Of a stretch of DNA of 64,000 bases, positions 35,682 through 44,261 are shown piece after piece. Position 1 is the first letter of the stretch. Every line of letters begins with the position of its first letter. The position numbers were made by a program, and so were the translations under genes. The notes under the pieces are model-generated. The model saw nothing but the letters and a program-made list of their open reading frames with translations. It made no database searches and had not been told where the DNA came from. Origin of the DNA: Candidatus Binatus sp. (lineage in GTDB: Bacteria; Desulfobacterota; Binatia; Binatales; Binataceae); the NCBI RefSeq assembly GCF_036567905.1, contig NZ_DATCTO010000035.1, positions 1 through 64,000 on the forward strand, in the 5' to 3' direction.

Positions 35682-37214
35682 CTACAGCACGCCTCCGGTG
35701 TGACAGGTGCTGCAGGTGGTGTCGCCTACATCGATCGGATGCTTGAACTCGGCGACACTGGTGGGAGTTGCAAGGACCGTGTGACAGGAATCGCATGCCT
35801 GGGGTATCACCCGGCCATCGGCGCTGACGTGCTGCCCGTCGTGACAGCGGAAGCATCCCGAGTAATAAAGGTGGCCGATGTTATCGGGATGCGTGCGCCA
35901 GTCAACCCGCATGAATGGAAACATATTTTTTTTGTAGATCTGCTGCACGGCGGCGATGGCAGCCCGGATTTGCGGCCACTTCGCGGCATAAATCGGGGCA
36001 TAGCGATTGCGGTAAAAGGTGTCGAGGGCGGTTGCGATTCCCTCGGCCGCCTGTTCCGGCGAGGTGTACCGCTTGACCAGGGCCTTGACCGCCTGCCTCT
36101 TCAAGAAGGGAAGCGTAGGGTCGATCTGGCCGCCCTCGAACGCCGCGTCGACCGCCTGATCGGGCGGAAGAAACTTATGGGAGGGGCGGGCATGGCAGCT
36201 CACGCAGTCCATCCTCTGGGTGGGCATCGCCGCGATCTGCTGTGGGGTCAGCGAACTGCCCTTGGCCAGGTATTCCGTGGTTCTTCCGTCAGGGGTCGTT
36301 ACTTTTACCCAGGGAATCACCTGGGACTGCTTGTCAGTAGCCGCGAACCATACTTGGTTGGCGATGTTCATGTGCCAGTGGATTCCGGTGGCGCGGCCGA
36401 ACTCGGCAGATCCTCCTCCGGTCTTGATCAGCATCTGGATGCGCGTGGGCGTGTTCTTCTCGTCGTAGCCGTAATGCGCGAAGACCTTGAGTTGCGCGCC
36501 GTAGAACTTCTGCGGCCAATGGCATTGCTCGCAGGCTGCCTGCACCGGGCGCAAATCCTTGATCGGGGTTTCAATCGGTCTGGGGTACTTGTTGAACATT
36601 ACCGCATAGACCTGATAGGCACCCGACAGCTTGGAGCGAACAAACCAAGTGGCGCCGGGTCCGACATGGCAGCCCGCGCATGGGACCCGCGCGTGCGGCG
36701 AATCCTCGTAGGCAGTATATTCCGGCTTCATCGGCACGTGACAGGTCTGGCCGCAGAACATCACCGAGTCCGTGAACTGGTAGCCTTGGTAGCTTGCCAC
36801 CATGCTGAGAACCACGAAAAACAACGAAAAGCCTGCCGCGGCGAAAAAGCCGCGCCGAATCGAAGGCTCGTTGAGATCGAGCTTGGGAAAGGCCGGCAAC
36901 TCTCCCGGCAAAAACTTCCGGCGCCGCCGCCGTTCGAGTAGCATTCCGACCGGAATCAGCAACAGGCCGAATATCATGATGGCCGGACCGATCAGGTAGG
37001 CAAAAATGCCGACGTAGGGGTTCAACTCCACCCCCAACACCGTCATGCCAACCAGGGACAGCAAGTCCGCCAAAACGATGATGGCGATGATCAGGCCAGC
37101 GATGCTCAGCCGATTGCGAGCCAAACTTGGCAATAGGCGCTCGGCTGCGGCGCCATTTTGCCGTTCCGGGCGCTCCGGTTCCGGCGCGCCCGGCTCATCT
37201 CCGCTCGTTTGCAT
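35682..37214 (-). CDS. NapC/NirT-type heptahaem quinol dehydrogenase
   Basis: 510 aa. Three hydrophobic segments near the N-terminus (LSIAGLIIAIIVLADLLSLV, IGPAIMIFGLLLIPVGMLLE, FSLFFVVLSMVASYQG) precede a cytochrome part. The first haem site is the long form CGQTCH followed by VPMKPEYTAYEDSPHARVPC, as in this branch of the NapC/NirT family. Six CxxCH sites follow (CAGCH, CEQCH, CVSCH, CFRCH, CDSCH, CSTCH). It would oxidise membrane quinol and reduce periplasmic cytochromes. It lies between the monohaem cytochrome pair and the 11-haem gene. Confidence 0.9.
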   Translation of the reverse strand: MQTSGDEPGAPEPERPERQNGAAAERLLPSLARNRLSIAGLIIAIIVLADLLSLVGMTVLGVELNPYVGIFAYLIGPAIMIFGLLLIPVGMLLERRRRRKFLPGELPAFPKLDLNEPSIRRGFFAAAGFSLFFVVLSMVASYQGYQFTDSVMFCGQTCHVPMKPEYTAYEDSPHARVPCAGCHVGPGATWFVRSKLSGAYQVYAVMFNKYPRPIETPIKDLRPVQAACEQCHWPQKFYGAQLKVFAHYGYDEKNTPTRIQMLIKTGGGSAEFGRATGIHWHMNIANQVWFAATDKQSQVIPWVKVTTPDGRTTEYLAKGSSLTPQQIAAMPTQRMDCVSCHARPSHKFLPPDQAVDAAFEGGQIDPTLPFLKRQAVKALVKRYTSPEQAAEGIATALDTFYRNRYAPIYAAKWPQIRAAIAAVQQIYKKNMFPFMRVDWRTHPDNIGHLYYSGCFRCHDGQHVSADGRVIPQACDSCHTVLATPTSVAEFKHPIDVGDTTCSTCHTGGVL

Positions 37215-37502
37215 ATTCCACCTGCGTTGCTTCTTTCTGGAATCTAAGGAAGCGACGCCCGGTTTCCGAGCGGCAAGCGGTCCGATCCCGGGGATCGGAC
37301 CCGCTTGTCCTGGGTCGCTCTGTGGTGAGGTTCAGCCGGTTACCCGTGCGAAACCTATCACTTGGCTGCTTTGGATGGTCAGGGCGAGCGCGACTACAAT
37401 TGCCGGACGATGCGGCCGGCGAACTGCAAGCCGGCCGCTGCCTAAGTCTGCTCGCTTTCAACCCCGCGCGACGGGGCTCATTCTGAAGTCTGGCGCGCGT
37501 CG
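37215..37502 (-). other. Hairpin-rich leader between cytochrome genes
   Basis: 288 bp without a gene. Two strong inverted repeats lie here: caagcggtccgatccc / gggatcggacccgcttg at 37274-37307 (one bulge) and gcggccggc / gccggccgc at 37412-37438. They separate the monohaem cytochrome gene from the heptahaem gene on the same strand and could end, attenuate or process the transcript. No T-tract follows either. Confidence 0.55.
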
Positions 37503-37916
37503 CTACTTCTTGCACAAGGTTCTGACGTACTCAACCATTGCCTTGATCTCGTCGTCCTCCATCGCATCGCCATAGGGAGTCATGAACTTGCTCTTACCGA
37601 CTGCCGTGCCGCCCTCTTTCAGCTCCTTGAACATGTCGTCGTCAGTAACCTTGGCCATCTTGGCGCAATCGGTCAAATCTCCGCTGGCGACCAGCTTGCC
37701 GTCCTTGTCTTTCAGTTCGGCCGCCTTGGGGCCGTCGCCCTTGCCCTCCGGGCCGTGACACTTAGCGCACGTATCCTTGTAACTGCTGGCTGCGGCCGTC
37801 AGATCGGCTGCGCGGGCAGTGGTTGAGATCAACGCCAGCGCTGCAACCGCCGGTATCGCCGACGCGGTCAATATCCACAGTCTCGATCGAATCTTAGTTG
37901 TCAAACTCTTCGACAT
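37503..37916 (-). CDS. Periplasmic monohaem cytochrome c (copy 1)
   Basis: 137 aa. Signal peptide (ILTASAIPAVAALALISTTA, cleaved at ARA-AD), haem site CAKCH at 50-54, a Met ligand candidate in KFMTPYGDAMEDDE and the ending YVRTLCKK. It differs from the neighbour at 38015 at only about 14 positions, so the pair is a recent tandem duplication. ATG 37916 has GGAGG ten bases upstream. Its leader (37917-37990) matches the leader of the decahaem gene. Probably a mobile carrier between inner-membrane and outer-membrane cytochromes. Confidence 0.93.
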   Translation of the reverse strand: MSKSLTTKIRSRLWILTASAIPAVAALALISTTARAADLTAAASSYKDTCAKCHGPEGKGDGPKAAELKDKDGKLVASGDLTDCAKMAKVTDDDMFKELKEGGTAVGKSKFMTPYGDAMEDDEIKAMVEYVRTLCKK

Positions 37917-37992
37917 GGCTTGTCCTCCATCCTTGCCGTTTCCATTTGGGGTGCCTGCCGTTGGCAAAAGCACCCGTTCAGCGGCTCATCGC
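37917..37992 (-). promoter_or_regulatory. Conserved leader element, copy 2
   Basis: About 75 nt upstream of cytochrome c copy 1 matches, at about 80%, the sequence upstream of the decahaem gene (41891-41960). Shared words include gagccgctgaacggg, tttgccaacggcaggc and caaatggaaacggcaagg. It folds as GGGUGC...UGCC-AAC-GGCA...GCACCC inside an outer AGCCG/CGGCA helix. The 3' end overlaps the ribosome-binding site. Confidence 0.5.
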
Positions 37993-38014
37993 CAGCAGAG
38001 CGTGGCGCGCGCCG

Positions 38015-38428
38015 CTACTTCTTGCACAAGGTTCTGACGTACGCGACCATCGCCTTGATCTCATCGTCTTCCATCGCATCGCCATAGGGCGTCATGAACT
38101 TGCTCTTGCCCACCGCCGCGCCGCCCTCTTTCAGCTCCTTGAACATGTCATCGTCGGTTATCTTGCTCATCTTGGCGCAGTCGGACAAATCTCCGATGGC
38201 GACCGGCTTGCCGTCCTTGTCCTTCAGTTCGGCCGCCTTGGGGCCATTGCCCTTGCCCTCCGGGCCGTGACACTTAGCGCACGTATCCGAGAAACTGCTG
38301 GCCGCGGCCGTGAGATCGGCTGCGCGGGCGGTGGTCGAGATCAACGCCAGTGCGGCAACTGCCGGTATAACCGACGCGGTTAATATCCACAGCCTCGATC
38401 GAATCTTCGTTTTCAAACTCTCCGTCAT
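38015..38428 (-). CDS. Periplasmic monohaem cytochrome c (copy 2)
   Basis: 137 aa, about 90% identical to copy 1, with the same signal peptide, CAKCH haem site and CKK end. ATG 38428 has AAGGAG in front; the frame upstream to 38449 is not needed. The 98-bp spacer to copy 1 carries the shared leader, so each copy may be controlled separately. It lies 121 bases downstream of the outer-membrane barrel gene. Confidence 0.93.
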   Translation of the reverse strand: MTESLKTKIRSRLWILTASVIPAVAALALISTTARAADLTAAASSFSDTCAKCHGPEGKGNGPKAAELKDKDGKPVAIGDLSDCAKMSKITDDDMFKELKEGGAAVGKSKFMTPYGDAMEDDEIKAMVAYVRTLCKK

Positions 38429-38549
38429 AGCTCCACTCCTTCCTTCCATTGCTTTTCCGCCGTTTGATTTGCGGGCCGGGCCGCGGCGGAAGATAGGTTA
38501 TTCGTTGTTTGTCCCAGCCTTTCGCTGTTCGTACGACAATAGGTTTGGC

Positions 38550-40796
38550 TTAAAATTTGTACTTCAGGGTTATGAATCCGACATTGGCGTTGTAGGGAGA
38601 CATGACGGTGTTGCCGAGAAATGTCGAGTTTGCGCTTGCATGCGGCATGTAGTTCCCCATCTGGTCCACCATGAAATTGTTTTCGCCGTAGTGGGTGAAG
38701 TAGTAGCCGATGTTGATCGCGACGTTGTCGCGCAATTCGTACTCGTACTGAACGATCAACTCCTGAAACTGGCTGCCGACACTGGGATAGTCGATCGCCG
38801 AGGTTGCCGCCGCGGTATCCCCCGCCTGGTGGGTGCTGTTGCTGCCAACCGTGTAGGTGTACTGCAGTTTCAGGTGCGACGGCCGCGGCAGGATGCGATT
38901 GGGCGGTATCGCGATGTCCATGCCGAAATCAATATTGCTGCCCTGATTGCGGCCTATGGCGGTCCAAGCCGGCGTTTTCCCCGCCGGAGGCTTCGGCGCG
39001 GGGATTGTGCTCTCGTCAAGCGACCGTGTGTTCCAATCGTACGCCTGCCATGCGTAGTCGCTAAAAAGGTGCACGCCTGCAAGCGGATCCCAACTGGCTC
39101 CCACCGACGGTGAATAGCTTGAAGTGTGCTGCAGGCCGAAGTCGGTCGAGGGATAGTTATCGTCGTCGTAACTGAAGGCGGTGAACAGCGTGAGGGTTTC
39201 GATCGGCTGCACGGAGGCATAGAGCGAAGTCTGGTTCACATCGAGCGTGGCCTCGTCGAAGCGCCGGAGGTCCTGAAGCTCCTCGATCGCTCCCGGGTCA
39301 CCGCCAAGCACCTGGACCAGGGAAGTGCGGTTGTTGTTGTATCCCGGCGAGTCGCGGTGCGCGTGCTGGTAATCCGCCCGGAAAGTCAGCCACGGGTATG
39401 GGTTCCAATCGAGCGAGGGTCCATAGCTGGTCTGATCCTGCTGCAGCACCTCCAGCCCGGCGTTGTGGTTGGTCTGCCACTTGATATTAAAGTGCGCGGC
39501 CAGAGTATCAGTTATGCGGTAGGTTGGCTCGAAGCTGAGGTCCTGCTCCGAGAATGAAAAGGGATAAGCGGTGAAAGGCGTCTGCGGGTCCGACACGTCA
39601 TTGAGCGACTTAACGCCGGTGAAGGTGATCGCCGGCGTCTGGTTGTCGTAATCGAAATAGGAATAGGTCGCCTTCAGATCCAGCGGCTCGATCGGATTGC
39701 TGTCGATCGTGAAGTTGGCGAAGAAAGGACGCACGTCGCCGCCGAGGCTGTTGGGCGCTCCGACCGAACCTAATGACTGCCGCATCGTGCTGTTGCTCGT
39801 AAGCGGAATGAAGGGAGCGTTCTGGAGCCAGAATCCGTACTCGAGGCTGCCCATCACGTGCGTGTTGAATGGAAGCTGACCTGCTCCGTTCACGATGAAG
39901 TTGTGAGCTTGGTTGTTCGGGTACATGGCTGCCCGTCCCTGGCAGGGACCCGTCATCCCGGTGGAGGTGAAAGTTGCCGAATCCGTGCATGCGCTGCCTA
40001 CTCCGGCAGTAGCGGGGTTATCCCAAGTCAGGGTGGAGTAGTCGTCAACGAAGAAGGAACCCTGGTACTGGAAACCGATCAGCCATCCGTTTTTCGAGTA
40101 TTCCATGCCGGTGCCGAAGTTATAGGTGTAGTACTGCGTCGGCACCCAGAGTTCGTTTACTTTGAAAGTTCCCGGGTTGGCGCCAAACAGAAAGCTGCCG
40201 CCGAAAGGCTGTTGGCCGGTGGGGTTCTGCAAATCCATGTTCGCACTGAAGCTCAGCGACGGCGTCGGCGTATAGCGCACGTTGATGTCCGCGACACCTT
40301 CGAGCAGGCTCATGTCGAACGGTTTGCTGTTCTCTCCCAGCCAGGACTGGAGGGCGGCGCCGGTAGCGGTGGGCTTCGAGGATAGACTGAAATTGCCGCC
40401 ACTTTCGTCGTACGGCGTGCTCGCGACGTGGTCGCTGAAGTAGTGCGGGATCTCGATGAATTTTGCCTGAACATCGAGCAGACCGTACTCGCCGAAGCGC
40501 AGCGAATACATCTGGTTCTTTTGTGCAACGTCGACCGCGTCGAACTGGACGTAGTAGTTCTCCGCCTTGTCGCCCAGGATCAACTGGAGTTTCGGGACGA
40601 TGAACTGCTGCGCCAGATCGCGATACTCCTGATACTTCGCCACGTCGTTATAGGGGACGGGCTGGGGAATGGCGCCCGCCTCGACCGAACCATCCGCCGT
40701 GAATTGCCCGAGATCGACCTGTGCCAATGCCGGCGAGACCACCGACAACACAAGCGCCATCGTTCCACATCCGGCTAACAACCGCTTCAGGTTCAT
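38550..40796 (-). CDS. MtrB/PioB-type outer-membrane beta-barrel
   Basis: 748 aa. A signal peptide (MNLKRLLAGCGTMALVLSVV, cleaved at ALA-QV) precedes a long chain of alternating amphipathic strands ending in an aromatic C-terminal strand (VGFITLKYKF), as expected of an outer-membrane barrel. The size and the neighbouring decahaem gene match the MtrB/PioB sheath family, which encloses a decahaem cytochrome and lets electrons cross the outer membrane. The N-terminal CxxC of Shewanella MtrB is not seen. ATG 40796 follows GGGAGGAAAG. It lies 71 bases downstream of the MtrA-like gene. Confidence 0.85.
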   Translation of the reverse strand: MNLKRLLAGCGTMALVLSVVSPALAQVDLGQFTADGSVEAGAIPQPVPYNDVAKYQEYRDLAQQFIVPKLQLILGDKAENYYVQFDAVDVAQKNQMYSLRFGEYGLLDVQAKFIEIPHYFSDHVASTPYDESGGNFSLSSKPTATGAALQSWLGENSKPFDMSLLEGVADINVRYTPTPSLSFSANMDLQNPTGQQPFGGSFLFGANPGTFKVNELWVPTQYYTYNFGTGMEYSKNGWLIGFQYQGSFFVDDYSTLTWDNPATAGVGSACTDSATFTSTGMTGPCQGRAAMYPNNQAHNFIVNGAGQLPFNTHVMGSLEYGFWLQNAPFIPLTSNSTMRQSLGSVGAPNSLGGDVRPFFANFTIDSNPIEPLDLKATYSYFDYDNQTPAITFTGVKSLNDVSDPQTPFTAYPFSFSEQDLSFEPTYRITDTLAAHFNIKWQTNHNAGLEVLQQDQTSYGPSLDWNPYPWLTFRADYQHAHRDSPGYNNNRTSLVQVLGGDPGAIEELQDLRRFDEATLDVNQTSLYASVQPIETLTLFTAFSYDDDNYPSTDFGLQHTSSYSPSVGASWDPLAGVHLFSDYAWQAYDWNTRSLDESTIPAPKPPAGKTPAWTAIGRNQGSNIDFGMDIAIPPNRILPRPSHLKLQYTYTVGSNSTHQAGDTAAATSAIDYPSVGSQFQELIVQYEYELRDNVAINIGYYFTHYGENNFMVDQMGNYMPHASANSTFLGNTVMSPYNANVGFITLKYKF

Positions 40797-40867
40797 GACT
40801 TTCCTCCCGGGCCGGCTGCAAAGCGCAGTGCGGCCCAGCGATGCCGTGCTTTCCTCTGCCTCCCGCT

Positions 40868-41890
40868 TCAGCGCGTAAAATATCTCCCGCCCGGCGAGTT
40901 CGAGCCGTGTATCTGTGAATGGCAATTGGCGCATTGCTGGTTGATCACGTAAATCTGTCCCCGCGCATGGGGCGAACTCGGATGATGGGTGCCGATGTGG
41001 CAGCGCTGGCAGAGCACCGGCATGTTGATCACCAGCATGTGCTGGTTGACGCTGCCGTGCGGCGTGTGACAATTGGTGCAGTTCATCGCCACCGGCGCGT
41101 GCATCCACAGGAACGGTCCGCGCTTTTCGGCATGACAGCGGTAGCAGACCTCATTGACCATCGCCGCCCGCAATTGCTTCTGATACGGTCCGCCGTGCGG
41201 GTTGTGGCAGTCGGTGCAGGTCATCAACCCCTCGCGCAGCGGCATGTGCGACGGCAAATTGATTTCCATCTTTTTGTCGAGATGGCAGCGCAGGCAAACC
41301 TGGGTTTCGGGGCGCGTCACGACGAACGGATTGACGAATTCCGTGCCAAGCGGTGACTTCTTCAGTTGCGGCTGCGGCAGCGCGCTCGCCGTCACCGGAC
41401 ACATCACGGCGTGGCAATCCACGCATCGAATGCCGCGTGTGGCGTGAGTGCTGGCCTGCCAGAACCCGCGCTCGCCGTTTTGATGGCATGCGAGGCACCG
41501 GTCGTTCTCAATCTTGATGTCGGTGAAGGAAGTCTCACGAAAACTCACGAATCCCCGCGACGGCTTGCTCGGATGGCGTAAGTGCTCGCGGCCGGGACCA
41601 TGGCAGGCCTGGCACGCAAGCCCTTCCTGCTCGTCGCGCGGCCGGCCCATCATAATGTGGCCCATCATGGTCTTGCGGAAGGACTTGACCTGTACATCAT
41701 GGCAACTGACGCAGGTGTTATTATGGACGTAGCCGGGCGGCAGGTTGGTGCCCGATCCCGCGGTTTGGGAAAGCAGGGTGCCTTCCGCGCCGATTGCGGG
41801 GGGCGATGAAATCAGGGAGGCGACCCCAAAGGCGACCAGTGCCACCAAAAGACCTGCCCAAAACTTTCGCGAGCTGCGTTCCCCCTCCAT
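40868..41890 (-). CDS. MtrA/PioA-like periplasmic decahaem cytochrome
   Basis: About 340 aa. A signal peptide (FWAGLLVALVAFGVASLISS) precedes ten CxxCH sites: CVSCH, CQACH, CLACH, CVDCH, CLRCH, CTDCH, CYRCH, CTNCH, CQRCH and CANCH. Size, haem number and the barrel gene next door identify the DmsE/MtrA/PioA family, the electron wire inserted in the MtrB barrel. I chose ATG 41890 (MEGERSSRKFW); 41905 would add five residues, and the frame further upstream overlaps the conserved leader. No outer-surface MtrC/OmcA-type gene follows, as in PioAB systems of iron oxidisers. Confidence 0.9.
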   Translation of the reverse strand: MEGERSSRKFWAGLLVALVAFGVASLISSPPAIGAEGTLLSQTAGSGTNLPPGYVHNNTCVSCHDVQVKSFRKTMMGHIMMGRPRDEQEGLACQACHGPGREHLRHPSKPSRGFVSFRETSFTDIKIENDRCLACHQNGERGFWQASTHATRGIRCVDCHAVMCPVTASALPQPQLKKSPLGTEFVNPFVVTRPETQVCLRCHLDKKMEINLPSHMPLREGLMTCTDCHNPHGGPYQKQLRAAMVNEVCYRCHAEKRGPFLWMHAPVAMNCTNCHTPHGSVNQHMLVINMPVLCQRCHIGTHHPSSPHARGQIYVINQQCANCHSQIHGSNSPGGRYFTR

Positions 41891-41960
41891 CTTGCCGTCT
41901 CCCATTTCGGGCGCCTGCCGTCGGCAAACGCGCCCGTCTAGCGGCTTACCGCCGGCGGTT
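41891..41960 (-). promoter_or_regulatory. Conserved leader element, copy 1
   Basis: Counterpart of the element at 37917-37992. Here the central helix reads GGGCGC...UGCC-GAC-GGCA...GCGCCC, so a U-A pair of the other copy is replaced by C-G, and the outer AGCCG/CGGCA pairing is kept. In this copy the 3' end includes the ATG itself. Candidate RNA regulatory structure; I do not recognise a known riboswitch class. Confidence 0.5.
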
Positions 41961-42136
41961 ACACATGCTCCTCGCAACGACGAGGTGCCCCAAAAGAGGG
42001 GCAACTGCATCCAAAAGGCGATATCATCGTCTCCAAAAGAACCATCATGGTTCTGGGCCCTTCGGCGGCGGCCTTATGGACCTTAAGGAAAACACCCTCT
42101 CATTAATGTTCCTAAAAACCTCAGCTTGCCAAGTAA

Positions 42137-42150
42137 GCAAAAATTATACC
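42137..42150 (-). promoter_or_regulatory. Candidate promoter of the electron-transfer cluster
   Basis: On the minus strand GGTATAATTTTTGC contains a perfect TATAAT -10 hexamer (42143-42148) with only a weak -35 upstream. The same bases also give GG-N10-GC with a good TTGCT -12, so a sigma54 reading cannot be excluded. It lies about 250 bases ahead of the decahaem gene in the 629-bp gap 41891-42519, which otherwise holds no gene. Confidence 0.35.
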
Positions 42151-42447
42151 GTTCGCAAACCATCCTCAATTTCTCTCTGTACTCCAGACAGCTTTCCTTA
42201 TGCAAGATTCCCAGGCTGTTTTTTCCACAGCTTTTCCAGCGGCGCCGGAAGGCCCGGTGGGCTCTGTATAGACCTAATACGGCAGTGGCGATCACTGTGG
42301 ACGCGCGCGAACAAAATTGGGTTCTATCGCGCGCTCGCGCAGCCTGCCGCACCAGCGAGTGCGGCGCGGCCGAATCGTGTTGATTTCGGCACAAGGCGCA
42401 TCGAATCAGACCGTGCCGATGCTGCTGGCGGATCGAAAGGATCGATG

Positions 42448-42468
42448 ACGCGCGTTCCGAGCGCGCGT
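42448..42468 (-). terminator. Hairpin downstream of tatA
   Basis: Perfect 7-bp repeat acgcgcg / cgcgcgt with a seven-base loop, about 50 bases past the tatA stop. No T-run, so only a possible terminator. Confidence 0.3.
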
Positions 42469-42519
42469 TAATGCAGGCGGATTGAGTGAATGATCGGAAA
42501 AGTCAGTGACGCGGGCGGG

Positions 42520-42735
42520 TCAGGAAATCTTGTCGGGCTTTATGGCCTCTGCGGCCTTCGCCTCGTCGGGCTTGGCTACCGTCTTGGCCGCATCGTCGGG
42601 CTCGTTCATCGCGCGCTTGAAATCGCGAATCGCTTTGCCCATCGCGCCGCCGACATCGCCGAGCTTGCTGGGCCCGAAGATGACCAAAATGATCAGCAAA
42701 ATGATCAGCAGGTGAGTTGGCGCAAACAGATCCAT
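42520..42735 (-). CDS. tatA: Twin-arginine translocase TatA/E
   Basis: 71 aa. One N-terminal membrane helix (THLLIILLIILVIFG) is followed directly by the hallmark FGPSKLGDVGGAMGKAIRDFKRAM amphipathic helix (FGP hinge at about residue 20) and an acidic, Ala/Lys-rich tail. TatA oligomers form the passage for folded proteins with twin-Arg signals. tatC is not in view. It sits between the two-component regulator and the cytochrome cluster; the Rieske protein is a plausible client. A GC-rich hairpin (gccggctgaacggcagccggc) lies just upstream, near 42745-42765. Confidence 0.9.
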   Translation of the reverse strand: MDLFAPTHLLIILLIILVIFGPSKLGDVGGAMGKAIRDFKRAMNEPDDAAKTVAKPDEAKAAEAIKPDKIS

Positions 42736-42823
42736 ATTTTTCTCCGGGCCGGCTGCCGTTCAGCCGGCTCAGCAAAAAGTCTATATCCTTGAGTGCCGGA
42801 TTGCCACGCCTGTCCCCATCCCC

Positions 42824-44248
42824 TCACGCCGAGCGCGCAGGCTCCTGATGCACGGGGCTGTCGCCGTCGAGGTGGTAGCGCTGAACCTTGCGATAGAGCG
42901 TCGAGAGATGAATCCCGAGCACCTGCGCGGCCTTCACCTTGTCGTTTTCGACCTTCTCGAGCACGCGTTTGATATGCTCGCGCTCGAGCTCCTCGAGCGT
43001 CAGCCCCGTGTTCTCGATACTCGCCATCACGGGCGACGTGCTGCGCAGCTTGTCGGGCAAATCGTGCGAATGGATTACGTCGGTCTCGGCCAGAATCGCG
43101 GCGCGCTCGACGGCGTTTTCGAGCTCGCGGACGTTGCCCGGCCAGGCGTAGTTGATGAGCAGGCGCATCGCGCCCTTGGAAAAGCGCATCGTAGTTCGCG
43201 GCAACGACTTTTCGTACTTGCGCAGGAAATGGTTGGCGAGCAGGGGAATATCGTCCTGGCGCTCGCGCAAGCCGGGCAGGTTGATGTTGATGACGTTGAT
43301 TCGGTAGAGCAGTTCCTCGCGGAAGCGGCCGGCCTTGACCTCGGTTTCGAGGTTGCGATTGGTGGCGCACAGCACGCGCACGTCAAACGCCACCGGATCG
43401 TTGGCGCCCAGCGGGTAGACCTCGCGCTCCTGGAGCGCGCGCAGCAGTTTGACCTGCAGCGCGAGCGGCAATTCGCCAATCTCGTCGAGCAGGACGGTGC
43501 CCTTGTCGGCGGCCTTGAGCAGGCCCACCTTGTCCTGCCCGGCGCCGGTGAACGCGCCGCGTTTGTAGCCGAACAGTTCGCTCTCGAGCAGGTTCTCGGG
43601 CAGCGCGCCGCAATTGATCGGCAGGAAGCGGTTGTTGGCGCGGTCGGAGCTGAAATGAATCGCGCGGGCGACCAGTTCCTTGCCGGTGCCGGACTCACCG
43701 GTGATCAACACGCTGGTGTCGGTGCGCGCGACTTTTTCCATGACGCGGAACACGCTTTCGATCGCGTCGCTTTTGCCGATGATGCTCTCGAAGCGATACT
43801 TCTCGCGCAGTTCCTGGCGCAGAAAACGGTTCTCCCTGAACAGCGCCTTGCCCTCGAGCGCGTTGCGCATCACCTTTTTCAAGTGATCGTTGGCAAACGG
43901 CTTGGTGATGTAATCGTAAGCGCCCTGGTGCAGCGCCTCGACGGCTGACTCCACGCTGGCGTATGCGGTGACGATTATTCCCATCACCTGGGGGTCGAGT
44001 TCGCGCATCTTGCGCAGCAGATCGAGTCCGCTGCCGCCGCTGGTCAGGTTAAGGTCGAGAATCGCGAGATCGATTTTTTCTTTTTCGAAGATGTGCAGCG
44101 CGACCTCGGCGGCCGGCGCCTCGGTGACCTCGTAGCCTTCGCTGCGCGCGAGCTGAACGATGATCGAGCGCATCAAGGGTTCGTCTTCGACGATCAGCAG
44201 CCGGTAAGGTCCGCGTTCCTGTGCGGTCCATGAAGCGTCGTTGTTCAT
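42824..44248 (-). CDS. NtrC-family sigma54 response regulator
   Basis: 474 aa. The receiver domain (about 16-130) has the phosphoacceptor Asp in [12 protein letters not shown]. The AAA+ domain has Walker [15 protein letters not shown] and the Walker [10 protein letters not shown] Fis-type helix-turn-helix ([20 protein letters not shown]) ends the protein. ATG 44248 starts [10 protein letters not shown]; the longer frame overlaps the kinase gene. It lies 13 bases after the kinase, so the two are a cognate pair. Its place at the head of the tatA and cytochrome genes suggests that it controls them or another sigma54 promoter. Confidence 0.93.
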   Translation of the reverse strand: MNNDASWTAQERGPYRLLIVEDEPLMRSIIVQLARSEGYEVTEAPAAEVALHIFEKEKIDLAILDLNLTSGGSGLDLLRKMRELDPQVMGIIVTAYASVESAVEALHQGAYDYITKPFANDHLKKVMRNALEGKALFRENRFLRQELREKYRFESIIGKSDAIESVFRVMEKVARTDTSVLITGESGTGKELVARAIHFSSDRANNRFLPINCGALPENLLESELFGYKRGAFTGAGQDKVGLLKAADKGTVLLDEIGELPLALQVKLLRALQEREVYPLGANDPVAFDVRVLCATNRNLETEVKAGRFREELLYRINVININLPGLRERQDDIPLLANHFLRKYEKSLPRTTMRFSKGAMRLLINYAWPGNVRELENAVERAAILAETDVIHSHDLPDKLRSTSPVMASIENTGLTLEELEREHIKRVLEKVENDKVKAAQVLGIHLSTLYRKVQRYHLDGDSPVHQEPARSA

Positions 44249-44261
44249 CGCATTTCGATTC

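Noticed and set aside
37917..37992. c-di-GMP/cGAMP (GEMM) riboswitch identity for the cytochrome leader
   Set aside because: GEMM-Ib switches control multihaem genes in Geobacter, but the conserved core words of that class are absent here; kept as an unclassified leader.
41960..41985. Possible sigma54 promoter ahead of the decahaem gene (ggggcacctcgtcgttgcga)
   Set aside because: GG and GC are twelve bases apart instead of ten, so it does not meet the spacing rule.
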